A DNA stretch of 64,000 nucleotides from Methanofollis tationis (GTDB taxonomy: Archaea; Halobacteriota; Methanomicrobia; Methanomicrobiales; Methanofollaceae), in the NCBI RefSeq assembly GCF_013377755.1, contig NZ_JABXWR010000001.1, positions 1,871,104 through 1,935,103 of the forward strand, written 5' to 3'. Of the stretch, positions 17,934-26,278 are shown piece after piece (the first letter of the stretch is position 1; the number at the start of each line of letters is the position of its first letter). The notes beneath the pieces are model-generated. The model searched no databases and was not told the DNA's origin. It saw only the letters and a list, made by a program, of their open reading frames with translations. Position numbers and translations under genes: made by a program.

Positions 17934-18001
17934 GCGAAATAATATAAGAGTTCGGAATGTGCCAAAGCCGCCATTGTGGCGCCGATGAGGAGGGGGACAC
18001 C

Positions 18002-18781
18002 ATGGATCTCTATACATACAGAGGTATTCAGGTAAAGGGGGGCGTGCCGCGCGAAATTGTGGACGAGGTCTGTATCGAGAGCAGGTTCCATCTTGTGGTC
18101 AACGGCGAGGAGATCACGGCGATGGTGGCATCGGCCGAGCAGCTCAGGGAACTCGGGGCAGGGTTTATCGTCTCTGAGGGTCTTGCAGACAGAGTAGAGA
18201 GTGTCGAGGCTGAAGGCAACGAAATTCGCGTCAGTGCCGGGGTGAAACCCGGCGGTGAACGGGTGCTTGAGACCTCGGGTGGGACGGCCTATCTGCGGCA
18301 GGTTCCGCGTCTCGGGGCCGGACCGCGGATCACCATCGACGATGTCTACCGGATGACCGCTGCCATCGAGTCTGAGGACTGGAGAAAGACCGGGGGTCTG
18401 CATTGCTCTGTCCTCTTCTATGATGGGTTTCTTGAGGCAAAGGCCTGTGATATCGGCAGACACAATACCGTTGACAAGGTGATCGGGCATGCCGTGCTTG
18501 CAGGGCTCGACCGCTCCCGCTGTGTGATCGGCTGTACCGGGCGGCAGCCGGCCGGCATGGTGGCCAAGGCCGCGAGTGCCGGCATCCCGGTGATCATCTC
18601 CAGGGCGGCCTCGACCGATCAGGGGATCAAAACGGCCGAAGAAGCCGGGATCACCCTGATCTGTTTCTCGCGCGGCGATCGGTTCACGGTTTATACCTGC
18701 CCTGAACGGGTGGAGGGGATCGCTCCCTTTGGTGAAGGAAAAATATGCGGTGATTCGGGATATGTCAGGGAAGGAAGATGA
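18002..18781 (+). CDS. fdhD: FdhD-like sulfurtransferase for formate dehydrogenase maturation
   Basis: FdhD carries sulfur to the molybdenum/tungsten cofactor of formate dehydrogenase. This 259-residue protein has the family core: ELGAGFIVSEGL, GGLHCSVLFYDG, AKACDIGRHNTVDKVIGHAV, GCTGRQPAGMVAKAASAGIPVIISRAAST. The two-cysteine active loop of the Escherichia coli protein is not seen; the matching place reads ETSGGTAY. The ATG is set by GGAGGGGGAC upstream. It overlaps DUF1890 by 20 bases, forming a three-gene unit. Formate dehydrogenase itself is not in the window. Confidence 0.9.
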   Translation: MDLYTYRGIQVKGGVPREIVDEVCIESRFHLVVNGEEITAMVASAEQLRELGAGFIVSEGLADRVESVEAEGNEIRVSAGVKPGGERVLETSGGTAYLRQVPRLGAGPRITIDDVYRMTAAIESEDWRKTGGLHCSVLFYDGFLEAKACDIGRHNTVDKVIGHAVLAGLDRSRCVIGCTGRQPAGMVAKAASAGIPVIISRAASTDQGIKTAEEAGITLICFSRGDRFTVYTCPERVEGIAPFGEGKICGDSGYVREGR

Positions 18782-19223
18782 AGGGCTGATCGTCCTCGGG
18801 TGTCCTGAGGCGCCGGCACAGGTGAGTCTTGCGATCCACCTTGCGCACGCTCTTAAAACGGCGGGTAAAAAGCCGGTTATCACGGGAAACCCGTCTGCAC
18901 GGGCGCTTGTGGCGATGGCCGACCCCGAAAGGCGGTATGTGGGCGAGATGATCGATCTGGACCGCTGCATTGAGGCGATGGCTGCAAATGAGCGGGACTT
19001 TGCTGTCTCGTTCGTGCTGGTCCATGTAGAGAGCGGCGTCAGTTTTGCCGGGACGATCAGCGCCATCTCCAGCGGGAAGGTGATCGCCGTGGTCTTCGGG
19101 AAAGATGCGGAGAGTCTCTCCGCGCTGATCGACTTCCCGTGCGAGAAGGTGACGGTCAGGACCGCCCATAAGGCCGGTCCGCTGAAGGCCGCGATTGCGG
19201 AGGTGACAGGATGGGGTGCGTAG
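18762..19223 (+). CDS. DUF1890 family protein of methanogens
   Basis: A 153-residue protein beginning MSGKEDEGLIVLGCPEAPAQ, with a Rossmann-like alternation (LIVLGCPEAP, SLAIHLAHALKTAGKKPVITG, FVLVHVESGVSFAGTI, KVIAVVFG). It belongs to the DUF1890 family, known from methanogens and usually paired with DUF1894. No catalytic motif is certain; Cys14 in the first loop is conserved-looking. Co-transcription with fdhD suggests a link to formate or molybdopterin-enzyme metabolism, which is inference. Confidence 0.85.
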   Translation: MSGKEDEGLIVLGCPEAPAQVSLAIHLAHALKTAGKKPVITGNPSARALVAMADPERRYVGEMIDLDRCIEAMAANERDFAVSFVLVHVESGVSFAGTISAISSGKVIAVVFGKDAESLSALIDFPCEKVTVRTAHKAGPLKAAIAEVTGWGA

Positions 19224-19486
19224 AGGCGCTGAAGTATGAGGTGCTCCTGCGAAACTGCAGTTTCAGGGAGTACAGGGATTATATCCGAAAAAATTACCGC
19301 GAGTTTTACGATGTGATGCCCGGCTACAGGATCTTCGATCTCGCACTGATCGGGGTGCCGCCCATCCCCATCGGCGTCGATGGGGACTCTGTGATCTTCC
19401 CGTACACCAAGCCCTGCCACGGTACTTTTGTGTTAAAGGTTGAGGGAAAGGACGAGGTGTTGAGGTTGAGGTCGCAGAAGAAATGA
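19211..19486 (+). CDS. DUF1894 family protein of methanogens
   Basis: A 91-residue protein (start MGCVEALKYEVLLRNCSF) of the DUF1894 family, found beside DUF1890 in methanogens. It has the conserved GYRIFDLALIGVPPIPIG and FPYTKPCHGTFVLKV segments. A strong GGAGGTGA at 19198-19205 inside the end of DUF1890 sets the start, so the two proteins are made together and may form a complex. Biochemical role unknown. Confidence 0.85.
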   Translation: MGCVEALKYEVLLRNCSFREYRDYIRKNYREFYDVMPGYRIFDLALIGVPPIPIGVDGDSVIFPYTKPCHGTFVLKVEGKDEVLRLRSQKK

Positions 19487-20485
19487 AGGTGACTGTCAGG
19501 ACCTGAGCGGGCGCTCACAGAGCAGATGAATCTGGCCTGAAGATGGAAAGAACGTGTTGATTGCACGGGCTGAAAGGCAGCTGGCATCAAAAAATGAAGT
19601 CAGGTGAGGTTGGGCAGAGGCAGGAATGGGTTGCGGTCCATGCCCCCCCAGAACGGACCGTATCCTTTTCCTGCCAGCAGGGCAGAGGGTGCCTGAAAAG
19701 ATCCTCTTCCTGCTGAGATCGTGCGTCGCCGTGACGGGCGGCGCTGTGATGAACTCCGGCAACCAGCATGTTTGACCGTTCGCCAAGCCGTAGGGGCGCG
19801 AGTGTTCAACCATACGCGCTCCGTCCCGTTCATGGGATGGCATGGCAGGAACGGTGGCCTGTACTTCTCTTCGTACCTGTTAAGTGCCCCGTCATAGCTG
19901 TTGAATTGTGTCCCCCCATGTTCACAATTCATCTCCCCTCAGGGGCAATGCTCTCTATTACAGATTTAATATATAAATGTATTGTATATTCTGTGGGGTA
20001 TATGGGTTCTGAATCCTAAAATCTTACTGATTCTTTTTAGCCCTTTCCACGGTTTCCGGGACATCCCATGCAGTTGAATCCATTTTTTCTCCGATGGAAC
20101 TGGTTATTCTGTTTCCTGGTCCGGTGTGGTCGTTGGAGTGACAAAGAAATCTTTAAATATAGTGGCGGCTATAATAGCCAATTTAGGATAATGGATCTTT
20201 TCGGGGGCGACAATTCCATGTATTCTTTCAATTCCTGATTAATTTCTGTGAAACTTCTTTTTGTCCCTGAAATATCGGTGAATCCTCTATCCTGATGGCT
20301 GAAGATCTCCGGTCTGGCTGATTTTTTCTCCGGGGCTTAACGCGGTGTTCACGCTCTGAAGGCGTTTCCAGACATCGGACATCTTTTTTGATCTCCGCGC
20401 ACGATCCTCTCTTCCGGTGCGGTTCTCAGACATACCCATCAGAAAACCTCTATCGTATGAAAGGATCAGATGATCCTGTGATTCT
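19487..20485. other. gene-free stretch of about 1 kb
   Basis: No frame here has conserved coding character. The part 19590-19960 has G+C and codon-like periodicity on the minus strand but is broken by stops and frame changes, so it may be a decayed insertion or gene. The part 19960-20480 is AT-rich with promoter-like words, including CTTTAAATATAG (20151-20162) followed by a small GGCTA-TAA-TAGCC hairpin (20167-20179). No tRNA or known RNA is recognised. Confidence 0.5.
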
Positions 20486-21313
20486 ATGATCTGGACTGCC
20501 CTTCTTCTCACGCTGATCTTCACCGGGCTGCTTGTGGGGTTACTCTCCGGCCTTCTTGGCGTCGGCGGCGGATTTATTATGGTCCCGATCCTGCTGTGGC
20601 TCTTTGTGGCAATGGGCCTGCCCGAAGAGATCGCCCTGCGCCTCGCCCTCGGGACAAGCCTTGTTGCGATCATCCCGACGGCGCTCTCCGGCGCTCTTGC
20701 CCATCGCCAGCGCGGCTCTCTCGTCTGGCGGGCCGGCTATCTCCTCGGGATCTCGGCTGCGGCCGGTGGCGTCGCCGGTGCCGTTCTCGCCGTCTATCTC
20801 CCCGCGGAAATGGTCAAGATCTTCTTCGGTCTTGTCGTGCTCGCTGCAGGCCTCCGCGTCCTTCTCCCGCAGACGGACGCAGGAGAGGATGTCCCTGAGA
20901 TTGAAGGCAGCCGGTACCTGCTCTGGGGCCTTCCGGTCGGCGTCGTCTCCGGGATGGCCGGCATCGGCGGCGGTGTCATCCTGATCCCGATCCTTACGGC
21001 GGTCCTGCGCTTCGGGATGCTCCGCGCCGTTGCCACCTCGACGGTGGTGATGATCTTCGCCGCCACCGCGGGAACCCTCTCGTATATGATCGCCGGCATC
21101 GGGGTTTCGGGACTGCCTCCCGGCACTGTCGGCTATGTGGGCCTTGTGCAGGCTGCGGTGATTGTTGCGGTCTCTATCCCGGCCGCTCGCTTCGGCGTTG
21201 CTACGGCCCACCGCCTGCCGCCGGCAGCCCTCAGGGCGGCGTTCGTGCTGCTCACCGGCTATATCGGCATCAGGATGCTCGGGATCTTCTCTCTTCCGGG
21301 TCTCCCCTTCTGA
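20486..21313 (+). CDS. TauE/SafE family (DUF81) membrane exporter
   Basis: A 275-residue membrane protein with about eight helices and the internal duplication typical of the family: GLLSGLLGVGGGFIMVPIL in the first half and GVVSGMAGIGGGVILIPIL in the second. Such proteins are proposed to move sulfite, sulfoacetate or related organic anions across the membrane. No associated sulfur gene lies next to it, so the substrate is open. It is followed by tspO in the same direction. Confidence 0.88.
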   Translation: MIWTALLLTLIFTGLLVGLLSGLLGVGGGFIMVPILLWLFVAMGLPEEIALRLALGTSLVAIIPTALSGALAHRQRGSLVWRAGYLLGISAAAGGVAGAVLAVYLPAEMVKIFFGLVVLAAGLRVLLPQTDAGEDVPEIEGSRYLLWGLPVGVVSGMAGIGGGVILIPILTAVLRFGMLRAVATSTVVMIFAATAGTLSYMIAGIGVSGLPPGTVGYVGLVQAAVIVAVSIPAARFGVATAHRLPPAALRAAFVLLTGYIGIRMLGIFSLPGLPF

Positions 21314-21350
21314 GACAAGAGGTTATATGCTTCCAGGTTTATTTCCCCCT

Positions 21351-21839
21351 ATGGACTCGAGCAGATATCAGAACGCCGTGCGGCTGGTTGCGGCGATCAT
21401 CCTCACCAATATGGCCGGCATCATCGGGTCGCTCTTCACCGCCCCGAATATCCCGGGCTGGTATGCGGGGCTCGTCAAACCCCCGCTCACCCCTCCTTCG
21501 TGGGTCTTTGCCCCGGTCTGGACCGCGCTCTTTGTGCTGATGGGTGTCTCTCTGTTTCTCCTGTGGCGGGAGGGGACGGACAGACCGCCGGTCAGGGCGG
21601 CGCTTGCAGTCTTCGGGCTGCAACTCGTGCTCAACCTCCTCTGGTCGGCGCTCTTCTTCGGGCTTCAGTCCCCGCTCCTCGGCCTGATCGAGATCCTCGT
21701 CCTCTGGCTTGCCATCGTTGCGACGATCATCCTTGCATACCGGGTCTCTCGGCCGGCCGCATATCTTCTGGTCCCCTATCTGGTCTGGGTGAGTTTCGCC
21801 ACATACCTCACCTGGGCGATCTGGACCCTCAACCCCTGA
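21351..21839 (+). CDS. tspO: TspO/MBR family membrane protein
   Basis: Five-helix tryptophan-rich sensory protein (162 aa). The signature YAGLVKPPLTPPSWVFAPVWTALFVLMG and LNLLWSALFFG are clear, along with VPYLVWVSFATYLTWAIW. TspO proteins bind porphyrins and are linked with oxidative stress; in a methanogen they may handle tetrapyrrole intermediates. TTATATGCTT at 21322-21331 lies about 25 bases before this ATG, as for a leaderless transcript; an in-frame ATG at 21327 after AGAGG is the alternative, adding eight residues. Confidence 0.9.
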   Translation: MDSSRYQNAVRLVAAIILTNMAGIIGSLFTAPNIPGWYAGLVKPPLTPPSWVFAPVWTALFVLMGVSLFLLWREGTDRPPVRAALAVFGLQLVLNLLWSALFFGLQSPLLGLIEILVLWLAIVATIILAYRVSRPAAYLLVPYLVWVSFATYLTWAIWTLNP

Positions 21840-21977
21840 CCCGATTTTTCCGGAACAGAGAAATAGGACCGGGGGCCACCTCCCTTCACGCACATCTCGC
21901 TCCTCATCCTCCTGGCGGTCGTCCTTCTCATCGCCTTCCGGCAGACCGCAGGGCTTCGTATCGCCATCTGGCAGATC

Positions 21978-23126
21978 ATGCTCCTCGGGGCCGTCGGGAT
22001 GCTGATCACCGGCGAGGTCGCTCCGGTGGACGCCCTCCGCTCCATCGACGTCGGGATCATGGTCTTTCTCTTCTGTATGTTCGTCGTCGGGGCGGCGCTT
22101 GAGGAGAGCGGGCTTCTCGTCCGGATGAGCGGCGCCGTACTCGGGCGGTTCGGAACCGGGCCCCGTTTCATCCTCATCCTCGTCTTTGCCGCGGGTATCG
22201 GGTCTGCAATCCTGATGAACGACACCCTTGCCGTTATCGGGACGCCTCTTGTCCTTGGCTATGCCCGCATGACTGGCGCCAGCCCGAAAGTGCTTCTTCT
22301 CGCCCTTGCATTCTCGGTCACCACCGGCAGCGTTGCAAGCCCGATCGGAAATCCGCAGAACCTCCTGGTCGCCACCGCGGGCGGGTTTTCCGACCCGGTC
22401 GTGACGTTTTTTATCGCTCTTGCACCGCCGACCGCAATTGCCCTCCTCCTTGTATGCTTTTTTCTCCTCCTGATCGACCCTGCACTCCTGCACCTGCGTA
22501 TCGACCGGACGATCTCTGAGGTGAGCGTTGCCGATCCCGGCCTCTCGCGCCTCGCATGCCTTTCTCTCATCGTCATCGCCGTCCTCATCGCCGCAACCGT
22601 TTTACTCTCTCTTTGCGGCGGGACTGGTATCCCTCTGCCCGCGATTGCGATGGTCGCCGCCTTCCCTCTTGTCCTCTTCTCCAGCCGCCGTCTCGACCTG
22701 CTCAGGCAGGTGGACTGGCCGACCCTCATCTTTTTTGCCGCAATGTTCGTCGTCATGGAGGGTGTGAGGGAGAGCGGCGCTGTTGCCGGAATCTTCCAGG
22801 ATCTCGGACCGGCGGCGGTCGGTATCCCGGCGATCATCACGCTCGGGATCGTCCTCAGCCAGTTCGTTTCCAACGTCCCCTTTGTTGCCCTTGCCCTTCC
22901 GATTCTCGTCGATGCCGGCGTCGGGGAGGCCGGGATGCTCGCCCTTGCGGCCGGGAGCACGATCGCGGGAAACCTCACCGTTATCGGGGCGGCGAGCAAT
23001 GTGATCATCATCCAGGGGGCCGAACGCCGCGGGGTCCACCTGGGATTTTTTGCGTTCATGAAGGTCGGTCTGCCGCTCACCCTGATGCAGGCGGCGGTCT
23101 ATATCGCATGGTTGGCCCTGTTGTAA
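21978..23126 (+). CDS. ArsB/NhaD-superfamily ion transporter, start uncertain
   Basis: Polytopic transporter (382 aa from this ATG, about ten helices) of the SLC13/ArsB/CitM type, with two signature hairpins: SAILMNDTLAVIGTPLVL then TTGSVASPIGNPQNLLVA, and SQFVSNVPFVALALPIL then AAGSTIAGNLTVIGAASNVIII. Substrate may be an anion (arsenite, dicarboxylate) or Na+/H+. Homologues normally have one more N-terminal helix; the in-frame sequence at 21885-21977 encodes exactly such a helix (SLLILLAVVLLIAFRQ) but contains no ATG, GTG or TTG after the stop at 21864. Either a non-standard start is used or the true start is lost. Confidence 0.85.
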   Translation: MLLGAVGMLITGEVAPVDALRSIDVGIMVFLFCMFVVGAALEESGLLVRMSGAVLGRFGTGPRFILILVFAAGIGSAILMNDTLAVIGTPLVLGYARMTGASPKVLLLALAFSVTTGSVASPIGNPQNLLVATAGGFSDPVVTFFIALAPPTAIALLLVCFFLLLIDPALLHLRIDRTISEVSVADPGLSRLACLSLIVIAVLIAATVLLSLCGGTGIPLPAIAMVAAFPLVLFSSRRLDLLRQVDWPTLIFFAAMFVVMEGVRESGAVAGIFQDLGPAAVGIPAIITLGIVLSQFVSNVPFVALALPILVDAGVGEAGMLALAAGSTIAGNLTVIGAASNVIIIQGAERRGVHLGFFAFMKVGLPLTLMQAAVYIAWLALL

Positions 23127-23148
23127 TGTTTCGTGGCCTCTTTCGGTA

Positions 23149-23160
23149 AAAATATAAAAT
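23149..23160 (+). promoter_or_regulatory. TATA box of first rubredoxin
   Basis: AAAATATAAAAT lies about 30 bases upstream of the rubredoxin ATG, which predicts a very short or absent leader. Confidence 0.6.
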
Positions 23161-23189
23161 ATTAAACGCCAGAAGAGTTCAGGTGCATC

Positions 23190-23351
23190 ATGGATCGGTA
23201 TCAGTGCATGGTATGCGGCTACATCTACGACCCGGAAAAAGGAGATCCCGATGCCGGGATCGCTCCGGGAACAGCGTTTGACGATCTCCCGGATGACTGG
23301 TCCTGCCCGGTCTGCGGGGCGGCGAAGAGTAATTTTGCACGGATGGGCTGA
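23190..23351 (+). CDS. rubredoxin
   Basis: 53-residue one-iron electron carrier: [19 protein letters not shown] then [12 protein letters not shown], the classical CxxCGY...CPxCG iron site. Rubredoxins hand electrons to oxygen-detoxifying enzymes; here FprA and superoxide reductase follow within 1.5 kb. It is the first of two non-identical rubredoxin genes, each with its own AT-rich upstream region. Confidence 0.95.
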   Translation: MDRYQCMVCGYIYDPEKGDPDAGIAPGTAFDDLPDDWSCPVCGAAKSNFARMG

Positions 23352-23463
23352 ACAGATGGGGGCGGGTGTATGGGGGGCATCACCTCTTTATCTCCTCATA
23401 CTGGATTTCTGACTTCTGCACGAAGACTTAATACCTGAAAAAGATGACTGAGGGGATGATACC

Positions 23464-23625
23464 ATGGAGAAATTCAAGTGCATGATCTGCGGTCATGTGT
23501 ATGACCCGGCAAAAGGAGAGCCGAAACAGGGTCTCAAAGCAGGTATCGATTTTGCCGACCTCCCGGCTGACTGGGTCTGCCCGGTCTGCGGGGCGGCAAA
23601 GGAGAAGTTTAAAGGGGTGGTGTGA
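23464..23625 (+). CDS. rubredoxin, second copy
   Basis: 53-residue rubredoxin (MEKFKCMICGHVYDPAKGE then [12 protein letters not shown]) with both iron-binding CxxCG pairs. It ends one base before the ATG of the FprA gene, so the two are almost certainly co-transcribed and the rubredoxin is a likely redox partner. It differs from the upstream copy by a more basic C-terminus (KFKGVV) and KQGLKAG in the loop, so the pair may be specialised. Confidence 0.95.
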   Translation: MEKFKCMICGHVYDPAKGEPKQGLKAGIDFADLPADWVCPVCGAAKEKFKGVV

Positions 23626-23626
23626 A

Positions 23627-24829
23627 ATGGCTGTCCGTACCATCTCCCCCGACGTCTATTCGATCGGGGCGATTGACTGGAACCTCCGCCTCTTCGATGC
23701 CCTGATCGGTACCCCGGAGGGGACGAGTTACAACGCTTTTGTGGTGAAGGGAACCGGGAAAACGGCGCTGATCGATACCGTGGACCCGGCGTTCGAAGAA
23801 TCTCTCCTGAAGAATCTGATGAGGATAGGGATCTCCTCGCTCGACTACATCGTCATCAACCATGCCGAGCAGGACCATGCGGGCTCTCTCCCCCTGCTCC
23901 TGGATATGTTCCCGGGGGCGACGGTGGTCGCCGATGAAAAATGCCGGGACCTCCTCGGCCGTCTTCTCGACGTGCCTGAAGACCGCGTCACCGTTGTGAA
24001 GGACGGCGACACGATCGATCTCGGAGGAAAGACGCTTGAGTTCATCGTCGCCCCATGGGTCCACTGGCCTGAGACGATGATGACCTATCTGAAGGAAGAC
24101 GGTATCCTCTTCTCCTGCGATCTCTTTGGATCCCATCTTGCGACGAGCGAACTCTTTGTCAGGGACTTCACAAAGGTCGAGCGCATGGCGAAACGCTATT
24201 TCGCCGAGATCATGATGCCGTTCCGTTCAAGCGTTCTGGCGGCGATGCAGAAGGTGGCGGAGCGGGATGTCAGGATCATCGCCCCGAGCCACGGCCCCCT
24301 GTACGACGACCCCTCGCTTATTCTTGACGTCTATGCGGAATGGACCTCGGATACGGTGAAAAACCTGGTCCTCCTCCCCTACGTCTCGATGCACGGGAGC
24401 ACGGCGAAGATGGTCTCGTACCTCACCGACGCCCTGATCGAGCGGGGGATCGAGGTGCAGCCCTACGACCTTTCAAAGTCCGACCTCGGGGATATCGCCA
24501 TGACCACGCTCGATGCGGCGACGATCGTCATCGCCACGCCGACCGTGCTCTTCGGCCCACACCCGGTGGCGCTCAACGCCGCCTACATCCTCTCCGCCCT
24601 CCGGCCGAAGACGAAGTTCATCTCTGTCATCGGATCCTTTGGCTGGGGCGGCAAGACCGTCCAGACCCTCGTTGATACGCTCTCACACCTCAGTGCCGAG
24701 GTGATCGATCCGGTCTACATCAGGGGCTACCCGACGGGTGAGGACCTTGCAGCGCTCAACGTTCTTGCCGACACAATTCTTAAGAAGCATGAGGGACTAC
24801 TGACCCGATCACAGGAGGGATCTGGATGA
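23627..24829 (+). CDS. fprA: A-type flavoprotein, F420H2 oxidase (FprA)
   Basis: Flavodiiron protein (400 aa) that reduces O2 to water with F420H2 in methanogens. The N-terminal metallo-beta-lactamase domain carries the diiron ligands in [10 protein letters not shown], the histidine in [10 protein letters not shown], the aspartate in FSCDLFGSH and the histidine in PSHGPLY. The C-terminal flavodoxin domain starts [16 protein letters not shown], which binds FMN. An NO reductase role is also known for the superfamily. It is flanked by a rubredoxin and by superoxide reductase with an ATGA overlap, a complete small oxygen-defence operon. Confidence 0.95.
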   Translation: MAVRTISPDVYSIGAIDWNLRLFDALIGTPEGTSYNAFVVKGTGKTALIDTVDPAFEESLLKNLMRIGISSLDYIVINHAEQDHAGSLPLLLDMFPGATVVADEKCRDLLGRLLDVPEDRVTVVKDGDTIDLGGKTLEFIVAPWVHWPETMMTYLKEDGILFSCDLFGSHLATSELFVRDFTKVERMAKRYFAEIMMPFRSSVLAAMQKVAERDVRIIAPSHGPLYDDPSLILDVYAEWTSDTVKNLVLLPYVSMHGSTAKMVSYLTDALIERGIEVQPYDLSKSDLGDIAMTTLDAATIVIATPTVLFGPHPVALNAAYILSALRPKTKFISVIGSFGWGGKTVQTLVDTLSHLSAEVIDPVYIRGYPTGEDLAALNVLADTILKKHEGLLTRSQEGSG

Positions 24830-25206
24830 CCGAACTGCTTGAAGTCTACAAATGTGAGAAATGCGGGAATGTCGTGAAGATTGCGCATGCCGGAGACGGT
24901 GAGCTCGTCTGTTGCGGCGCTCCGATGGTCAGGATGGAGGAGAAGACCGCAGACGTCGGAAAGGAGAAGCACGTGCCCGTGCTGGAGAAGGTCGAGGGCG
25001 GCGTTAAGGTGAAGGTCGGCGATGTGCCGCATCCGATGGAGGAGAAGCACTACATCGAGTGGATCGAAGTGAGGAAGGGGCGCAAACTCTATGTGCATAA
25101 ACTCAACCCCGGCGACGCACCCGAGGCCGTCTTCCCGATCGATGACGTCAATGCCAAAGCCCGGATCTACTGCAATATCCATGGGCTCTGGACAAACCGA
25201 AAATAA
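24826..25206 (+). CDS. dfx: desulfoferrodoxin (superoxide reductase, 2Fe type)
   Basis: Reduces superoxide to peroxide without making O2. The N-terminal desulforedoxin-like centre (YKCEKCGN and VCCGAPM) binds one iron; the C-terminal catalytic domain supplies the His4Cys site: [18 protein letters not shown], and the YCNIHGLW end. Length 126 aa is standard. ATG overlaps the fprA stop, so its production is coupled to the F420H2 oxidase. Confidence 0.96.
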   Translation: MTELLEVYKCEKCGNVVKIAHAGDGELVCCGAPMVRMEEKTADVGKEKHVPVLEKVEGGVKVKVGDVPHPMEEKHYIEWIEVRKGRKLYVHKLNPGDAPEAVFPIDDVNAKARIYCNIHGLWTNRK

Positions 25207-25208
25207 CC

Positions 25209-25215
25209 TTTTTTT
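25209..25215 (+). terminator. T-tract after the oxygen-defence genes
   Basis: Seven T residues begin 3 bases past the superoxide reductase stop, the expected position for an archaeal terminator ending the rubredoxin-fprA-dfx transcript. Confidence 0.5.
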
Positions 25216-25270
25216 CTGCCCGTCCCTCTCCGGTAACCTTTAACTCCTCCGGCACCGCACCCCCAGACTG

Positions 25271-26251
25271 ATGGACACACCTGTCTTCAGGGACCTGATC
25301 TCCCGGTCCGATGCGGTCTTTGTGATCGGTGTCGCAGGAGATAGTGGATCGGGCAAAACAACCTTTACCCGAGCAATACGGGAGATCGTCGGCGCCGACC
25401 TCGTCGCCACCATCACCCTCGACGACTATCACCGCTACGATCGAAAAGAGCGGAAAGACCTGAGGATCACCCCGCTCGTCCCCGAGGCGAATAACCTCGA
25501 CCTGCTTGCCGATCATATACGCGCCCTGAAAGGCGGCAATGCGGTTATGAAGCCGGTGTACAACCATTCGGACGGGACGTTCGACCCCCCGGTCCTGTTC
25601 AGGCCGGCGCGGGTACTCATCCTCGAGGGGCTGCACACGCTCTTTACCCCAGAACTCCGCTCCCTCCTGGACTTCTCACTCTTTGTGGACCCCGACCCTG
25701 CTGTCAAGACCCTCTGGAAGATACGGCGGGACATGCAACGGCGCGGCTACAGCCGTGCCGAGGTGATGGCGGAGATGGAGGAGAGAAAACCCGATTATGA
25801 GCGGTATATCGCCCCGCAGCGTGCGTATGCCGATGTGGTGATCCAGATCGCGTGCTCGGGCTACGGCGAGGAGGCGAGCCAGGAGCAAAACGTCTACCGG
25901 GTCACCATCCTCCAGAAAAAACTTCTGCAACAGATGGTGGAGATCGGCCTCTCCCTCGATCTCGGCGAGATCTTCAGGCTCTGCGAACGCCCATTCCTGC
26001 TGAAGTTCGGGTTATCGTCCCTTGACGGGAGGGGACTGAGTGCTCTCGTTCTTGACGGAGAACTGGCCGCTTCGGCGATCCGGCGACTTGCCCGCACCAT
26101 CGGCCGTGAGACGAGATCCGAGGCGGTGCACCTCTTCGCCGACCGGCAGTATGTGACCGCGGGGGAGATCGCCGAGTTGATCCTCGCCTGGCGGATCCTC
26201 AACCGCTGGCATGTGCTGGAGGCGGCGAGGTCGGCGCACGCAAAAGGATAA
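25271..26251 (+). CDS. prk: phosphoribulokinase, archaeal type
   Basis: P-loop kinase (326 aa) of the PRK/uridine kinase family: GVAGDSGSGKTTF (Walker A), TLDDYHRYDRKERKDL, EANNLDLLADHI, and the Walker B-like VLILEGLHTLF; basic residues RRDMQRRGYS follow. In Methanospirillum hungatei a homologous protein phosphorylates ribulose 5-phosphate and feeds an archaeal Rubisco in the reductive hexulose-phosphate pathway. No Rubisco or hexulose-phosphate synthase gene is in the window. A nucleoside kinase role is the alternative but the C-terminal domain is the PRK type. Confidence 0.88.
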   Translation: MDTPVFRDLISRSDAVFVIGVAGDSGSGKTTFTRAIREIVGADLVATITLDDYHRYDRKERKDLRITPLVPEANNLDLLADHIRALKGGNAVMKPVYNHSDGTFDPPVLFRPARVLILEGLHTLFTPELRSLLDFSLFVDPDPAVKTLWKIRRDMQRRGYSRAEVMAEMEERKPDYERYIAPQRAYADVVIQIACSGYGEEASQEQNVYRVTILQKKLLQQMVEIGLSLDLGEIFRLCERPFLLKFGLSSLDGRGLSALVLDGELAASAIRRLARTIGRETRSEAVHLFADRQYVTAGEIAELILAWRILNRWHVLEAARSAHAKG

Positions 26252-26278
26252 GAACTCAGCAGCCTTACCTTTTTTCAA

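Noticed and set aside
19600-20019. Open frames on both strands in the 19.5-20.0 kb spacer as genes
   Set aside because: No Shine-Dalgarno, no conserved motif, frames on both strands equally open; possibly a decayed gene but not supportable.
20167-20179. Small hairpin GGCTA-TAA-TAGCC as regulatory element
   Set aside because: Only a 5-bp stem far (about 300 bases) from the next start codon; can occur by chance.
21339-22493. Long minus-strand frame across tspO and the transporter, rich in Asp/Glu/Arg
   Set aside because: It is the mirror of hydrophobic membrane protein codons; such charged low-complexity products are typical artefacts.
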